A DNA stretch of 64,000 nucleotides from UBA11986 sp031402435 (GCA_031402435.1 JANNSJ010000039.1:11049-75048); one strand, 5' to 3'; positions 33,412 through 42,158 are shown, counted from the stretch's first letter. Translations and numbers: made by a program. The notes: generated by a model from the sequence alone, not told the origin.

Positions 33412-34392
33412 ATGAGAAATTCAATCGTTCTCCTCGCGGCATTATCGTTCTGTACGATACATTGCAACAACACGAATGAGGTCTTCGAACAGCAACAGCC
33501 TCGTGTGTCACTCACTGTATCGAATTTGCAACCTCTGGATCCGGGCGAAGGTCACTACGAAGTGTGGGCGTCGTTCCTTGAGTTTAACAGGTCGAACGGC
33601 GGAGACTCCCCTCAGCACGAGAGCGGGTTTCGCAGTCTTGGTGAGTTCAATGTAAGGGCGGGAGATCCTGTTCTGTATGACCTTGCCGGCAATCCTGCGC
33701 GGTTCATAATCCCTCTTGATCAAAATGCACAGCTCCTCGATGATGTTGTGATTACGATTGATACCAGCGCGACCAACACATTGGATTCGCTCCAAGGCTC
33801 AGTTGTTATGGGTGGGGAATTCCGTGGTGATGCCGATATAGCAATCGCCGATCTTGATGAGTCATACGCAGATGCATTCGGCGCAGACTTTTCCGGCGTA
33901 ACAGGCAAGTTTACCATCACTGCCCCAACATCTCCGCCAGATTCAAACTCCGGCGTGTGGTTCATTGAGCAACAGGGTGCAACGACTGTTGCAGGGCTTC
34001 GAAACCTTCCCGTACTTCCGAAAGGGTGGAGGTATGAGGGATGGGTGGGGAATCTCATCATTTCGACAGGGCGGTTTCTTCGAGCTGATAGCTCTGACCT
34101 TGATGGGGCTGGTCCCGGCAAAGGCGTAGGTACGGGACTTGGTTTTCCGGGACAGGACTTTATCAATCCATATGCAGGTGGCCCTCCGCCAAGACCTGAT
34201 CTTCGCTTTCATACGTTTATGATTACAATCGAACCTGAGCCGGACAATTCTCCGAAGCCCTTCTCTCTTGCTGTACTTTCGGCACCGTTGTCACCGAGTC
34301 TATTTCCTCAAGGTGAGGCCATTTCAATGAACAACGTTGCGTCATCATCGTTCGCACGCGGACGAATAACGGTTGTGCGATCCGGATACTAA
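33412..34392 (+). CDS. Lipoprotein of unknown function in the surface operon
   Basis: The start is ATG 33412, behind AGAGGAAATTG, two bases after the preceding stop. The 326-residue product has a leader ending T-I-H-C that serves as a lipobox-like site. Two related beta-rich halves are suggested: Y-E-V-W-A-S-F-L-E-F near residue 44 and K-G-W-R-Y-E-G-W-V near residue 203, each followed by a G-E-F or S-T-G-R-F segment. The second recalls the RskA-type anti-sigma outer domain, but no transmembrane helix or sigma-binding part is present. Position between a haem-propeller lipoprotein and an FG-GAP protein suggests a surface complex. Confidence 0.65.
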   Translation: MRNSIVLLAALSFCTIHCNNTNEVFEQQQPRVSLTVSNLQPLDPGEGHYEVWASFLEFNRSNGGDSPQHESGFRSLGEFNVRAGDPVLYDLAGNPARFIIPLDQNAQLLDDVVITIDTSATNTLDSLQGSVVMGGEFRGDADIAIADLDESYADAFGADFSGVTGKFTITAPTSPPDSNSGVWFIEQQGATTVAGLRNLPVLPKGWRYEGWVGNLIISTGRFLRADSSDLDGAGPGKGVGTGLGFPGQDFINPYAGGPPPRPDLRFHTFMITIEPEPDNSPKPFSLAVLSAPLSPSLFPQGEAISMNNVASSSFARGRITVVRSGY

Positions 34393-34394
34393 TC

Positions 34395-36497
34395 ATGAAG
34401 CTGTCGCTCGCTGTGCTGTTGGTTATGGTTGTGTTCATGCATCCTCAACTCGATGCACAATCGTTTGTTCGTGAGGTCTACCCGTTCCAGGTTCACGCCG
34501 ACACTGCCACGGTCGAGCATCCATTCACCGGGGGGTTCTATAACCCCGCCCATCAATTTGTTGATCTTGATGGAGATGGTGACGTCGACCTCTTCATCTA
34601 TGATTACAACGACAACAGCGTGCAGTTATATCGCAACACTGGTTCGAGGCAACTGGCGCAGTTTCGATTCGAGCATCTCCAATTTGCACTCCCACCGGTC
34701 AACGGCTGGTTTCGCTTTGCAGATTTTGACGGAGATGGCAAGCTGGATGTCTTCACGGGCGGTGCCAATAACAACGTGACAATCCACAGAAACATTGGCT
34801 CCAACTTGTCCCCGCAGTTTACTCTCTTTACATCTGATCTTCGTGACTCTGCCAATAATTCCGTGTACGCACAGGTTCAGTGCATACCAGGCTTCGGGGA
34901 TATCGATGCTGATGGCGATCTCGATTTCTTTACGCTCAATCCCGGAGTTGGAACAATCAATTTCTATCAGAACATTGGAAGCGCGACGAACTTTCTGCTC
35001 GCCTTCCGCACGGATTTCTGGCAGGGGATTCAGATATGTCCCGGATGCTTCGCATCTTCCGATGATCCATCCCGCAATCTTCATGGGCAAGGCACGCTGT
35101 ATTTCGGCGACGTCGATGCAGACCATGATTTCGACATGCTCTATGGTGACCTTTTTGATCCCGGGATATGTTACTACAGCAACGCAGGCACACAAGGTAA
35201 TCCGGTGATGGACTCCATCACGTGTCGCTTTCCAGAGAATGATCCAATCCTGACGTCTGGGTTCAATCAACCATCTGTCACCGATATCGACGGCGACGGA
35301 GATTTGGATTTGTTTGTCAGTGTATTACCGCCTTTGCAGCAGGTCAACAACTTCTGGTTCTATCGCAACGTGGGGGATTCAACGAACTTCTCACTCTCAC
35401 TCGTTACGAAGAACTATCTTAGCACACTTGATTTCGGTATCGAGTCAACCCCAACGTTCGTCGATGTTGATATTGACGGCGACAAGGATATGTTTGTGGG
35501 GGATCTTTTTGGTCGTGTGGCGTTTCTCCGGAACACAGGCACGGCTTCGAATCCGGCATTCAATCTGGTGGACAGTTCCTTCATTGGTACAACACCATTC
35601 GTTGCGCTCACGCCATGCTTTGCCGATATCGACGGCGATGGAGATGTCGACATGTTTGTCGGACACTTTGATGGCAATGTCATGTTTTATCGGAACACCG
35701 GTACGCCGTCATCGCCTGTGTTCCAGCGTCAGCTCTCCCAGTTCGACAGCTTGAATGTGGGAAGTCAAAGTTATGCGGTACCTGCCTTCTTTGATATTGA
35801 CGGTGATGCCGATCTTGATCTTTTTGTTGGGAAGCAGGATGGAAGGATAGCATTTTTCAGAAATGTCGGAACGGTTCAGTTACCCCGGTTTTCGTTGGTG
35901 ACAACATCGTTCCAGAACATCAATCGCGTGGAGAACGCCAAGCCCCAGTTTGCAGACGTGGACAACGACGGAGATCAAGACCTTGTGGTCGGAGCAAGCG
36001 ATGGCAAACTGAATCTTTACAGGAACGATGGACCGGTCGGCAATCCCGTATTCACGTTTGTCACGAGTACTTTCGGTTCCATTGACGAGATTCGAACATC
36101 TTGTCCAGCCCTTGTAGACATTGATGCCGATAGCGACATGGATTTGTTTGTCGGTGGCACACGCGGCGGAATTGATTTCTACAGGAATACACTGTTTACT
36201 TCGGTGAAGGAGATTGGCCAAACCACATTGCCAACATCTTCGCGGTTGTTTCAAAACTATCCTAATCCCTTTAACCCGACAACAGTCATCAGATATCAAT
36301 TGACGGCCAATGGCTTTGCCAGCCTTAAGGTCTACGATGTCCTTGGCCGCGAGGTGGCGTCTCTTGTGAATGAAAAGCTTGGCCGGGGAACGTATGATGT
36401 CACCTTCGAAGCAGCGGGCCTCGCGGGTGGTGTATACTTCTATCAGCTCCGGGTTGGAGACTTCATTGAAGCAAAAAGACTTGTGTTGCTAAAATGA
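34395..36497 (+). CDS. T9SS cargo protein with FG-GAP/VCBS repeats
   Basis: The 700-residue protein has a signal peptide (A-V-L-L-V-M-V-V-F-M-H) and about nine repeats with the calcium-binding core D-x-D-G-D-G-D-x-D-L (F-V-D-L-D-G-D-G-D-V-D-L, D-I-D-G-D-G-D-L-D-L and similar), which build a beta-propeller like the integrin alpha head. The C-terminal 80 residues are a type A sorting domain (N-Y-P-N-P-F-N-P, V-Y-D-V-L-G-R-E-V). It starts 2 bases after the previous stop and overlaps the next gene by 4 bases. A binding or adhesion role is likely; the ligand is unknown. Confidence 0.88.
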   Translation: MKLSLAVLLVMVVFMHPQLDAQSFVREVYPFQVHADTATVEHPFTGGFYNPAHQFVDLDGDGDVDLFIYDYNDNSVQLYRNTGSRQLAQFRFEHLQFALPPVNGWFRFADFDGDGKLDVFTGGANNNVTIHRNIGSNLSPQFTLFTSDLRDSANNSVYAQVQCIPGFGDIDADGDLDFFTLNPGVGTINFYQNIGSATNFLLAFRTDFWQGIQICPGCFASSDDPSRNLHGQGTLYFGDVDADHDFDMLYGDLFDPGICYYSNAGTQGNPVMDSITCRFPENDPILTSGFNQPSVTDIDGDGDLDLFVSVLPPLQQVNNFWFYRNVGDSTNFSLSLVTKNYLSTLDFGIESTPTFVDVDIDGDKDMFVGDLFGRVAFLRNTGTASNPAFNLVDSSFIGTTPFVALTPCFADIDGDGDVDMFVGHFDGNVMFYRNTGTPSSPVFQRQLSQFDSLNVGSQSYAVPAFFDIDGDADLDLFVGKQDGRIAFFRNVGTVQLPRFSLVTTSFQNINRVENAKPQFADVDNDGDQDLVVGASDGKLNLYRNDGPVGNPVFTFVTSTFGSIDEIRTSCPALVDIDADSDMDLFVGGTRGGIDFYRNTLFTSVKEIGQTTLPTSSRLFQNYPNPFNPTTVIRYQLTANGFASLKVYDVLGREVASLVNEKLGRGTYDVTFEAAGLAGGVYFYQLRVGDFIEAKRLVLLK

Positions 36498-37189
36498 GAA
36501 TTGCGTTCTTGTGTAACAGGGCCACTGTTGTCATTCTTTCTCTCGTCTTTTTCTGGTGTAATGCCTTCGCACAGCCGAAGTTCGAAGGGGTGATCGAGAC
36601 AAAGAACACGACTATTGATGAGTATGGTACCTTGCAGCAGTTCACGATGACGATGTACGTCAAGCAGGATATGGTGATGATCAGGAATTCGCCTCTTGGC
36701 AGCACGCCTGCATCGGTCATGATCTACCGTGGCGACAAAAATGTTGTCTGGATGCTGGATGAGGAGAGCAAGTCATATTTCGAGATCCGTCAGGATGACA
36801 AGCCTAAACAGGTGTATTCGCCATCCGGCAAGAATAACAAGGGGCCAGCCGTTCGCAAAACCGGAAAGCGAAAACAAGTCGCAGGCTTCGCGTGTGACCA
36901 GATCATCATCAAGGATGATAATGTGATGACAGAATTGTGGGCGACGAAGGCATTGGGAAATCTCTTCGGAACGATCTCCAAAATTCTAGGAGGGGAGGGA
37001 ATAAACCAGGGCTGGGAGAATAAGGTGATGAGGATGGGATACTATCCACTAATTGCGTCGACCAAAGTTGAAGGCAAAGTGATGGAATCCCAGGAAGCCA
37101 CAAACATTGAGAAGAGATCCTTGACGCAGGAGCTTTTTGAGTTGCCGGAAGGGTTCAAGAAGCAGAGTTCAGACGAGATCCTGAAATAA
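36494..37189 (+). CDS. DUF4412-type periplasmic or secreted protein
   Basis: The 231-residue product has a signal peptide (V-I-L-S-L-V-F-F-W-C-N-A-F-A-Q) and one beta-rich domain: F-E-G-V-I-E-T-K-N near the start, M-T-M-Y-V-K-Q-D, M-I-Y-R-G-D-K-N-V-V-W-M-L-D and A-C-D-Q-I-I-I-K-D. This matches DUF4412, a LolA/outer-membrane-lipoprotein-like fold often found with surface proteins in Bacteroidota. The ATG overlaps the FG-GAP gene stop (ATGA), so it is the fourth member of the coupled operon starting at 31943. A strong bidirectional stem-loop follows 6 bases after the stop. Confidence 0.8.
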   Translation: MRIAFLCNRATVVILSLVFFWCNAFAQPKFEGVIETKNTTIDEYGTLQQFTMTMYVKQDMVMIRNSPLGSTPASVMIYRGDKNVVWMLDEESKSYFEIRQDDKPKQVYSPSGKNNKGPAVRKTGKRKQVAGFACDQIIIKDDNVMTELWATKALGNLFGTISKILGGEGINQGWENKVMRMGYYPLIASTKVEGKVMESQEATNIEKRSLTQELFELPEGFKKQSSDEILK

Positions 37190-37195
37190 AACAAA

Positions 37196-37215
37196 GGCCA
37201 GCCCGAAGGCTGGCC
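37196..37215. terminator. Bidirectional terminator, and terminator of the duplicated tRNA remnant
   Basis: GGCCAGCC-CGAA-GGCTGGCC, a perfect 8-bp stem with a tetraloop (TTCG on the minus strand). On the minus strand it is followed by TTTGTTTTATTT, a good U-tract; on the plus strand by a weaker ATTTGT. It ends the DUF4412 operon and duplicates the terminator at 37600-37619. Confidence 0.85.
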
Positions 37216-37220
37216 ATTTG

Positions 37221-37302
37221 TACCAAAGGTCGGACTCGAACCGACACCCGGTGTAAGCCGGATCCCGCAGAACGGGACAAGCCGGATTTTGAGTACAGTT
37301 TA
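37221..37302 (-). pseudogene. Decayed second copy of the tRNA-Leu(CAA) 3' part
   Basis: From 37196 to 37262 the DNA matches 37600-37666 at an offset of 404 bases with only a couple of differences, covering the terminator, acceptor 3' strand, T arm and much of the variable arm. The copy then carries an 18-base insert (37263-37280) able to form a CCCG/CGGG hairpin and flanked by GCCGGA direct repeats (37257 and 37281). A damaged anticodon-arm remnant (TTTTGAGTACAG) follows and fades out. The D arm and acceptor 5' strand are absent, so it cannot be a working tRNA. It touches the stop codon of the GIY-YIG gene. Confidence 0.85.
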
Positions 37303-37578
37303 CCCCGACGCAGTCGGGGCGCTTGTTTGATCAGCAAGTGGGCTTTTTAGGAACTTGTGGCCTGGTCCGCTCTTTAGAAATCGTTCTCGTGCAGCTGCTT
37401 CAAGTCGGGTTGGGTATTGTTCTGTGTAGATATGGATAAGCGGTCGTCGATGTCGCGTTGAAGAAACTTTCCCGGCATTGTGTTCACGTAGGCGTCGCAG
37501 GTAATCGCTCGTCATGCCAACGTACAGGCGTTTGTCGCGTTCTGATCTCAAGACATATACGAAGTAGAGCTTGGTCAT
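37300..37578 (-). CDS. GIY-YIG nuclease-domain protein inserted beside tRNA-Leu
   Basis: The 92-residue product (ATG at 37578) is a single GIY-YIG domain: F-V-Y-V-L-R-S near residue 6, L-Y-V-G-M-T-S-D (the Y-I-G half, here Y-V-G), the catalytic arginine in L-R-R-L-R-E-H-N, and a later E-A-A-A-R-E-R-F-L-K with the metal-binding glutamate. This is the small YhbQ/UPF0213-like class. The open frame continues upstream through the tRNA gene, so a longer start is rejected. It is bracketed by the tRNA-Leu with its terminator on one side and a partial duplicate of both on the other. The last codons reach the edge of the duplicate. Confidence 0.85.
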   Translation of the reverse strand: MTKLYFVYVLRSERDKRLYVGMTSDYLRRLREHNAGKVSSTRHRRPLIHIYTEQYPTRLEAAARERFLKSGPGHKFLKSPLADQTSAPTASG

Positions 37579-37591
37579 TGTAGCCACATGG

Positions 37592-37619
37592 AAAAAAATG
37601 GCCAACCCGAAGGCTGGCC
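37592..37619 (-). terminator. Terminator of tRNA-Leu(CAA)
   Basis: Minus strand: GGCCAGCC-TTCG-GGTTGGCC (one G-T pair) followed by ATTTTTTT. It begins six bases after the tRNA discriminator base and its sequence is duplicated at 37196-37215. Confidence 0.9.
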
Positions 37620-37624
37620 ATCTG

Positions 37625-37710
37625 TACCAAAGGTCGGACTCGAACCGACACCCGGTGTAAGCCGGACTGGATTTTGAGTCCAGCGCGTCTACCGATTTCG
37701 CCACTTTGGC
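37625..37710 (-). tRNA. tRNA-Leu (anticodon CAA)
   Basis: The 86-base minus-strand gene folds as a class II tRNA. The acceptor stem is GCCAAAG with CUUUGGU (first pair G-U), the D arm GCG/CGC with GGUAGA in the loop, the anticodon stem CUGGA/UCCAG around loop CUCAAAA (anticodon CAA, reading UUG), then a long variable arm CCGG/CCGG, T arm GUCGG-UUCGAGU-CCGAC and discriminator A. The CCA end is not encoded. The 3' two-thirds is copied at 37221-37302. Confidence 0.95.
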
Positions 37711-37786
37711 TACGGGTTGGGCGATAATATACAACAAAAGGTTCTTTCTTTCAACCACTCATCAAAGGACAACCAAGAGGCTCATC

Positions 37787-37817
37787 TTTACTACCTTGCA
37801 CCTTTCTCGTATATTCG
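37787..37817 (+). promoter_or_regulatory. Predicted promoter for the outer-membrane barrel gene
   Basis: TTT (37787-37789, one base off TTG), 20 bases, TATATTCG (37810-37817). Only six bases separate the box from the ATG at 37824, so the message would be leaderless; no ribosome site is visible. Confidence 0.4.
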
Positions 37818-37823
37818 AGTCAG

Positions 37824-40800
37824 ATGAGCAGACGCCCCAATATACAACCGTGGTTCATTCTCCTGCGTAGTACTATTGCCTTGTGGTGCATTGTGGCGTT
37901 TCATGCCGTAGCCTCAGGTCAACCCTTCGTTGTTTTCAGTGATTCGTCTCCCCGGGACTTGGTTGTCATACGCGTTTCTTCACAAATGAGAGACTCACTC
38001 ATTCATTTGCCGCACCAGTTTGTTCTCGCGGGGTCGGACACGCTGTACCTTACATCTGGCGGGACGTTGCAACGCAACATCGATTACTACATCAACTACC
38101 GAACAGGGACGGTACAGTTCGATGCCCTGGCGCTGGTAAGGATTGCTGCCGATTCATCCTCAAAGAACACACTCACCATTCGCTATTCCTATCTTCCATT
38201 CAAATTTCAGGATAGTTATTACAAACGAAAGCTTGTCATCCTGAAGGATTCCACCGGCAGAGATTCGATCAGAGTTTCCCGGCCGAGATCGTCATTCAAC
38301 GTTGACGACATCTTTGGCCAGAATCTTCAGAAGAGTGGAAGCATTGTCCGCGGATTTACCGTTGGATCGAACCGGGACCTCTCGTTGAACTCGGGCCTCC
38401 GTTTGCAGCTTGCCGGAAAGATCGCTTCCGATCTCGAGGTCGTTGCGGCCTTGACCGATGAAAGCACACCTATCCAACCCGAAGGCACCACGCAAACGCT
38501 ACAGGAATTCGAAAAGGTGTTCGTTGAAATGCGCGGCTCCGATTTTACGGCCACGCTTGGTGACTTCAACCTCGAGTTTGGAGGGACGGAGTTTGCGCGA
38601 CTGAGCCGAAAACTGCAGGGAGCGAAAGGTGCTGCCAATTACCGTCTCGGTTTTAGCAATGGTAACGTACTGCTCTCGGGAGCGGTTCCCCGCGGCAAGT
38701 ATAACACCAACCAGTTCCAGGGAATTGAGGGAGTTCAGGGTCCTTACAGGCTGTTCGGCAAGAATAATGAACGATCAATGATCATTATTGCAGGAACCGA
38801 ACGTGTGTACATCAATGGCGAGTTGCAATCACGCGGAGAGACGAATGACTATATCATTGACTACTCCATTGCCGAGGTAACATTCACAACACGGAGACTT
38901 ATCACCGCCGCGTCACGTATTACCATCGACTTTGAATACACGGACAGGCAGTACAGCCGCTCACTTCTTGCCGGGCAGACGTCCTCGAAGTTCTTTGACA
39001 ATAAAGCAACACTGACGTTTTCATATCTCCGCGAATCGGATGACCAGGATTCACCGATTGATTTTGCAATCACAGATAGTGCCCGCCGTGTATTGGAACA
39101 AGCAGGCGCCGACCGGGAAAAGGCGGTGCTCAGTGGAGTGACGCGTGTTGATTCGAATGGATATTATATCCTTGTCGATACCTTGCTTGGCACAGGGCAG
39201 CCGGCGCAATTCTTTCGGTACGCTCCCGGAAGAACAGCACAATACAATGTGGGGTTTTCGAATGTCGGGTTCGGACGTGGGGAATACGTTCGTCAGTCCA
39301 TTGGTGTCTTCGTCTGGAAAGGTCCAGGCGCCGGGGACTACCAGCCCATTCGGTATCTTCCGCTTCCTCAAGTGCAGCAGACTGTTGACATTCACCTCGA
39401 CGTAGCACCTCGCAATGATCTTCGTTTCACCGGTGAATTTGCAACAAGCAATTTTGACGCGAACCGGTTCTCGACAATCGACGATAAGAACAATACCGGT
39501 CATGCTCTCAATTTCTCCGCTGGTTTTTCACCCAAGGATGTGAGCATCGGTGGAAGCAACATCGGGTCGTTTGATCTGCAGATCAAAGAACGGTATGTGA
39601 ACAGGCGTTTCTCGTTCATCGACCGCGTGGACGATATCGAGTTCGACAGGAAGTGGGGAATTGATTCAACGACCAGTGCGAACGAGGAGATCCAGGAAGC
39701 CTCGCTCAAGTATCTTCCAGTTCCTCAGATTATTGCCGGCGGTGGATATGGTAGGATTGATCGTGGCTCTTCGTTCAACTCGAAACGAATGGACGGGTCA
39801 TTGAACGTAAAGGGAGAGGGGCTGCCTTCAGTTCAATATCTTCTCGAAAATGTCCGGTCGGCTGAATCAGTAGCCGACAATGCAAGCTCCTGGTTCAGAC
39901 AACGAGGCTCGATTGATTATGCCTTGCAGAACATTACACCCAGTATGCGGTACGAAGGGGAAAACCGGAAGGTCTCATCTCTTTCAACATCTGCACTGAA
40001 GTTTGGGAGTCTGCGCTACGATGTGTTTGCTCCCGGTCTGAAGATCCGGGAACTCGGACCGGTGTCAGTAGGGAGTGAGCTTGAATGGCGGACTGATAAT
40101 CTCTTCAATGGTGGAAGTGTCGTTCGTGAATCGAAGTCATTCACTCAATCCTATAATGCAAGGCTTTCCGAATGGAACAATGTGGCTTCTTCGTTTGACG
40201 TCACTCTCAGGCAGAAGAAGTATTCCGAAGCATTCCGGCTTCAGGGCAACTCTGACATTAAAACTGTTCTTGTGCGAAATCAAACGCGCCTGACACCATT
40301 TGATCGTGGCATTGAGTCGGACTTGTTCTACGAAGTGTCAACAGAGCGCTCTGCACGACTGGAACGCGTTTTTATCAGGGTGAACCAGGGGACGGGTAAC
40401 TATCGTTATCTTGGAGATCTGAACAACAACGGCATTGCAGATGAAAATGAATTCGAACTAACGCGGTTTGATGGTGATTTCGTCGCTGTGACACTCCCAT
40501 CGGAACAACTTTTTCCGGTCATCGACCTGAAGGCAAGCGTTCGAGTTCGGATCACGCCACGTCTGTTTCTGGGAGCCGGTCATGACGTCCTCTCCGACAT
40601 GCTCTCAGCACTGTCGACGGAGTCATACGTCCGTGTCGAGGAAAAGAGCGTGGAACCTGATTTGAAGCAAATCTACCTGCTTCACTTTCGGAGGTTCCAA
40701 AACGATTCGACGACTATTGCTGGCTCAACGTTGTTCACTCAGGACGTAAATGTTCTGGAAGGTTCACCTGACATTTCAGTTCGCATGAGATATTCGCAAC

Positions 40801-41366
40801 GTACAGGACTAAACAGGTTTACTTCGGGGAATGAAAGGAGTTATGCACGTGAACGCTCCATACGCTTGCGAGTGCAACTTGTGAAAGAAATAGCAAATCA
40901 GTTTGACTATAGTAATAGAATAGACCGCGTGGGTAGCCAGCAGGCAACAAACAGATTACGGGACATCCTCTCGAATTCACTGGCGTTTGATCTCTCCTAC
41001 AGACCCGAACAGGATGCCGAGGTGGGATTCCGCTTTGAAGTTGGAAAATCAACGGATCGGTTTCAAATCCCCGAACTCGATGCAGACCTCAATACGCAAT
41101 CCGTGCGATTTACCTATGCTTTTCAGGGGGCCGGTCAATTGCGTGTTGAAGCATCACGTGAAGAGATTCTGCTGAGTCAGGCACTGGCAGTGTTCCCCTT
41201 CGAACTTACCGGTGGCAGGGTCGACGGAAAGACGTGGCTTTGGCGCGCCGCGTTTGATTATCGTATTACGCAGTTCATCCAGGCGACGATGAACTATGAT
41301 GGAAGATCAGAGGGAGGTCGTCCGCCCGTCCATACAGCACGCGCGGAAGTACGCGCATTTTTCTAA
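37824..41366 (+). CDS. Large outer-membrane beta-barrel protein, SprA-like in parts
   Basis: The 1180-residue product has a signal peptide (L-W-C-I-V-A-F-H-A-V-A-S-G-Q). Its first 130 residues form a beta-sandwich with Y-Y-I-N-Y-R-T-G-T-V-Q-F, and a second such unit near residue 335 reads R-V-Y-I-N-G-E-L-Q-S-R-G then D-Y-I-I-D-Y, a pattern also seen in the T9SS translocon protein SprA. Long amphipathic strands follow to a terminal A-E-V-R-A-F-F, an outer-membrane barrel signature. It is half the length of SprA, so a different family is likely. No Tol, Ton or secretion genes are adjacent. A role in surface export or uptake is speculative. Confidence 0.65.
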   Translation: MSRRPNIQPWFILLRSTIALWCIVAFHAVASGQPFVVFSDSSPRDLVVIRVSSQMRDSLIHLPHQFVLAGSDTLYLTSGGTLQRNIDYYINYRTGTVQFDALALVRIAADSSSKNTLTIRYSYLPFKFQDSYYKRKLVILKDSTGRDSIRVSRPRSSFNVDDIFGQNLQKSGSIVRGFTVGSNRDLSLNSGLRLQLAGKIASDLEVVAALTDESTPIQPEGTTQTLQEFEKVFVEMRGSDFTATLGDFNLEFGGTEFARLSRKLQGAKGAANYRLGFSNGNVLLSGAVPRGKYNTNQFQGIEGVQGPYRLFGKNNERSMIIIAGTERVYINGELQSRGETNDYIIDYSIAEVTFTTRRLITAASRITIDFEYTDRQYSRSLLAGQTSSKFFDNKATLTFSYLRESDDQDSPIDFAITDSARRVLEQAGADREKAVLSGVTRVDSNGYYILVDTLLGTGQPAQFFRYAPGRTAQYNVGFSNVGFGRGEYVRQSIGVFVWKGPGAGDYQPIRYLPLPQVQQTVDIHLDVAPRNDLRFTGEFATSNFDANRFSTIDDKNNTGHALNFSAGFSPKDVSIGGSNIGSFDLQIKERYVNRRFSFIDRVDDIEFDRKWGIDSTTSANEEIQEASLKYLPVPQIIAGGGYGRIDRGSSFNSKRMDGSLNVKGEGLPSVQYLLENVRSAESVADNASSWFRQRGSIDYALQNITPSMRYEGENRKVSSLSTSALKFGSLRYDVFAPGLKIRELGPVSVGSELEWRTDNLFNGGSVVRESKSFTQSYNARLSEWNNVASSFDVTLRQKKYSEAFRLQGNSDIKTVLVRNQTRLTPFDRGIESDLFYEVSTERSARLERVFIRVNQGTGNYRYLGDLNNNGIADENEFELTRFDGDFVAVTLPSEQLFPVIDLKASVRVRITPRLFLGAGHDVLSDMLSALSTESYVRVEEKSVEPDLKQIYLLHFRRFQNDSTTIAGSTLFTQDVNVLEGSPDISVRMRYSQRTGLNRFTSGNERSYARERSIRLRVQLVKEIANQFDYSNRIDRVGSQQATNRLRDILSNSLAFDLSYRPEQDAEVGFRFEVGKSTDRFQIPELDADLNTQSVRFTYAFQGAGQLRVEASREEILLSQALAVFPFELTGGRVDGKTWLWRAAFDYRITQFIQATMNYDGRSEGGRPPVHTARAEVRAFF

Positions 41367-41408
41367 GAAGAAAAATTCTTCGCGTGACTTTGCAACGTTA
41401 GGTTGGAC

Positions 41409-41439
41409 TTGCGTTTCATATCGCTATTCTTTATACTCA
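41409..41439 (+). promoter_or_regulatory. Predicted Bacteroidota-type promoter for ogt
   Basis: TTG (41409-41411), 20 bases, TATACTCA (41432-41439), 73 bases before the ogt start. Confidence 0.4.
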
Positions 41440-41512
41440 ACTACCCACGACAGGGTTTACCTACGACGAGATCCCATCCGTTTCTCACTCGTACTCTATC
41501 ACCGGTTCATTC

Positions 41513-42016
41513 ATGGTTTACTGCACATCCTTCGACTCCAAGATCGGACTCATTTACGTCGCCTCGACTGAAAAGGGCGTATGTAAAATGTCCGTTCCCC
41601 GCGAGACCAAAAAAGATTTCCTCAAATGGCTCCGTGACAACTTTGATGACAGCGATGTCGTTGATAACAAATCCCGCAACAAGGAAGTGATCGACCAGAT
41701 GAACCGTTACTTCAACGGCAAGCTGGCAAAGTTCACCGTCCCTGTTGATCTCATAGGTACACCGTTTCAAACCCGAGTGTGGAAGGAACTGACCAAAATT
41801 CCATACGGAACCACGATTTCGTACAAGCAGCTCGCAAAACGTCTGGGCACAAGCCGCGGGTTTCAAGCCGTAGGCCGTGCAAATGCTGCAAACCCGATCC
41901 CCATTATCGTGCCTTGTCACCGTGTAATCGGGACGGATGGTTCTCTCGTTGGATATTCCGCCGGTATCAAAACAAAAGAATTCCTCCTGAAGTTGGAAGG
42001 TGCATTGATGATTTGA
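41513..42016 (+). CDS. ogt: Methylated-DNA-protein-cysteine methyltransferase
   Basis: Repairs O6-alkylguanine by transferring the alkyl group to its own cysteine, once per molecule. The 167-residue protein has G-T-P-F-Q-T-R-V-W-K-E-L, the helix-turn-helix with the arginine finger (G-R-A-N-A-A-N-P) and the acceptor site I-V-P-C-H-R-V-I-G near residue 137, then the conserved G-Y-S-A-G. No AdaA activator domain is attached. The next gene codes for a UvrD-type helicase, another repair function, but has its own promoter. Confidence 0.95.
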   Translation: MVYCTSFDSKIGLIYVASTEKGVCKMSVPRETKKDFLKWLRDNFDDSDVVDNKSRNKEVIDQMNRYFNGKLAKFTVPVDLIGTPFQTRVWKELTKIPYGTTISYKQLAKRLGTSRGFQAVGRANAANPIPIIVPCHRVIGTDGSLVGYSAGIKTKEFLLKLEGALMI

Positions 42017-42127
42017 TTTCCTGTGCTCCACTCTCACCTCTCTTCTTCAGTACATTCATTCTCACAGCGAACCTGCTTCAAGTCAAGAACCAAATATTTT
42101 AAGAGCATCGGCTCAGACGATTCCGTC

Positions 42128-42158
42128 TTGCCTTCCGTCTTCATTTTGGTTATCATCG
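42128..42158 (+). promoter_or_regulatory. Predicted Bacteroidota-type promoter for pcrA
   Basis: TTG (42128-42130), 20 bases, TATCATCG (42151-42158), 37 bases before the ATG. Confidence 0.4.

Noticed and set aside
37221..37302. Second functional tRNA-Leu
   Set aside because: The D arm and acceptor 5' strand are missing and an 18-base insert breaks the structure.
37300..37758. A 152-residue GIY-YIG protein starting at 37758
   Set aside because: The extra N-terminus would be translated from the tRNA-Leu gene; the ATG at 37578 gives a complete domain.
41367..41386. Small GAAGAA/TTCTTC hairpin after the barrel gene as a terminator
   Set aside because: The stem is only six A/T-rich pairs and no T-run follows.
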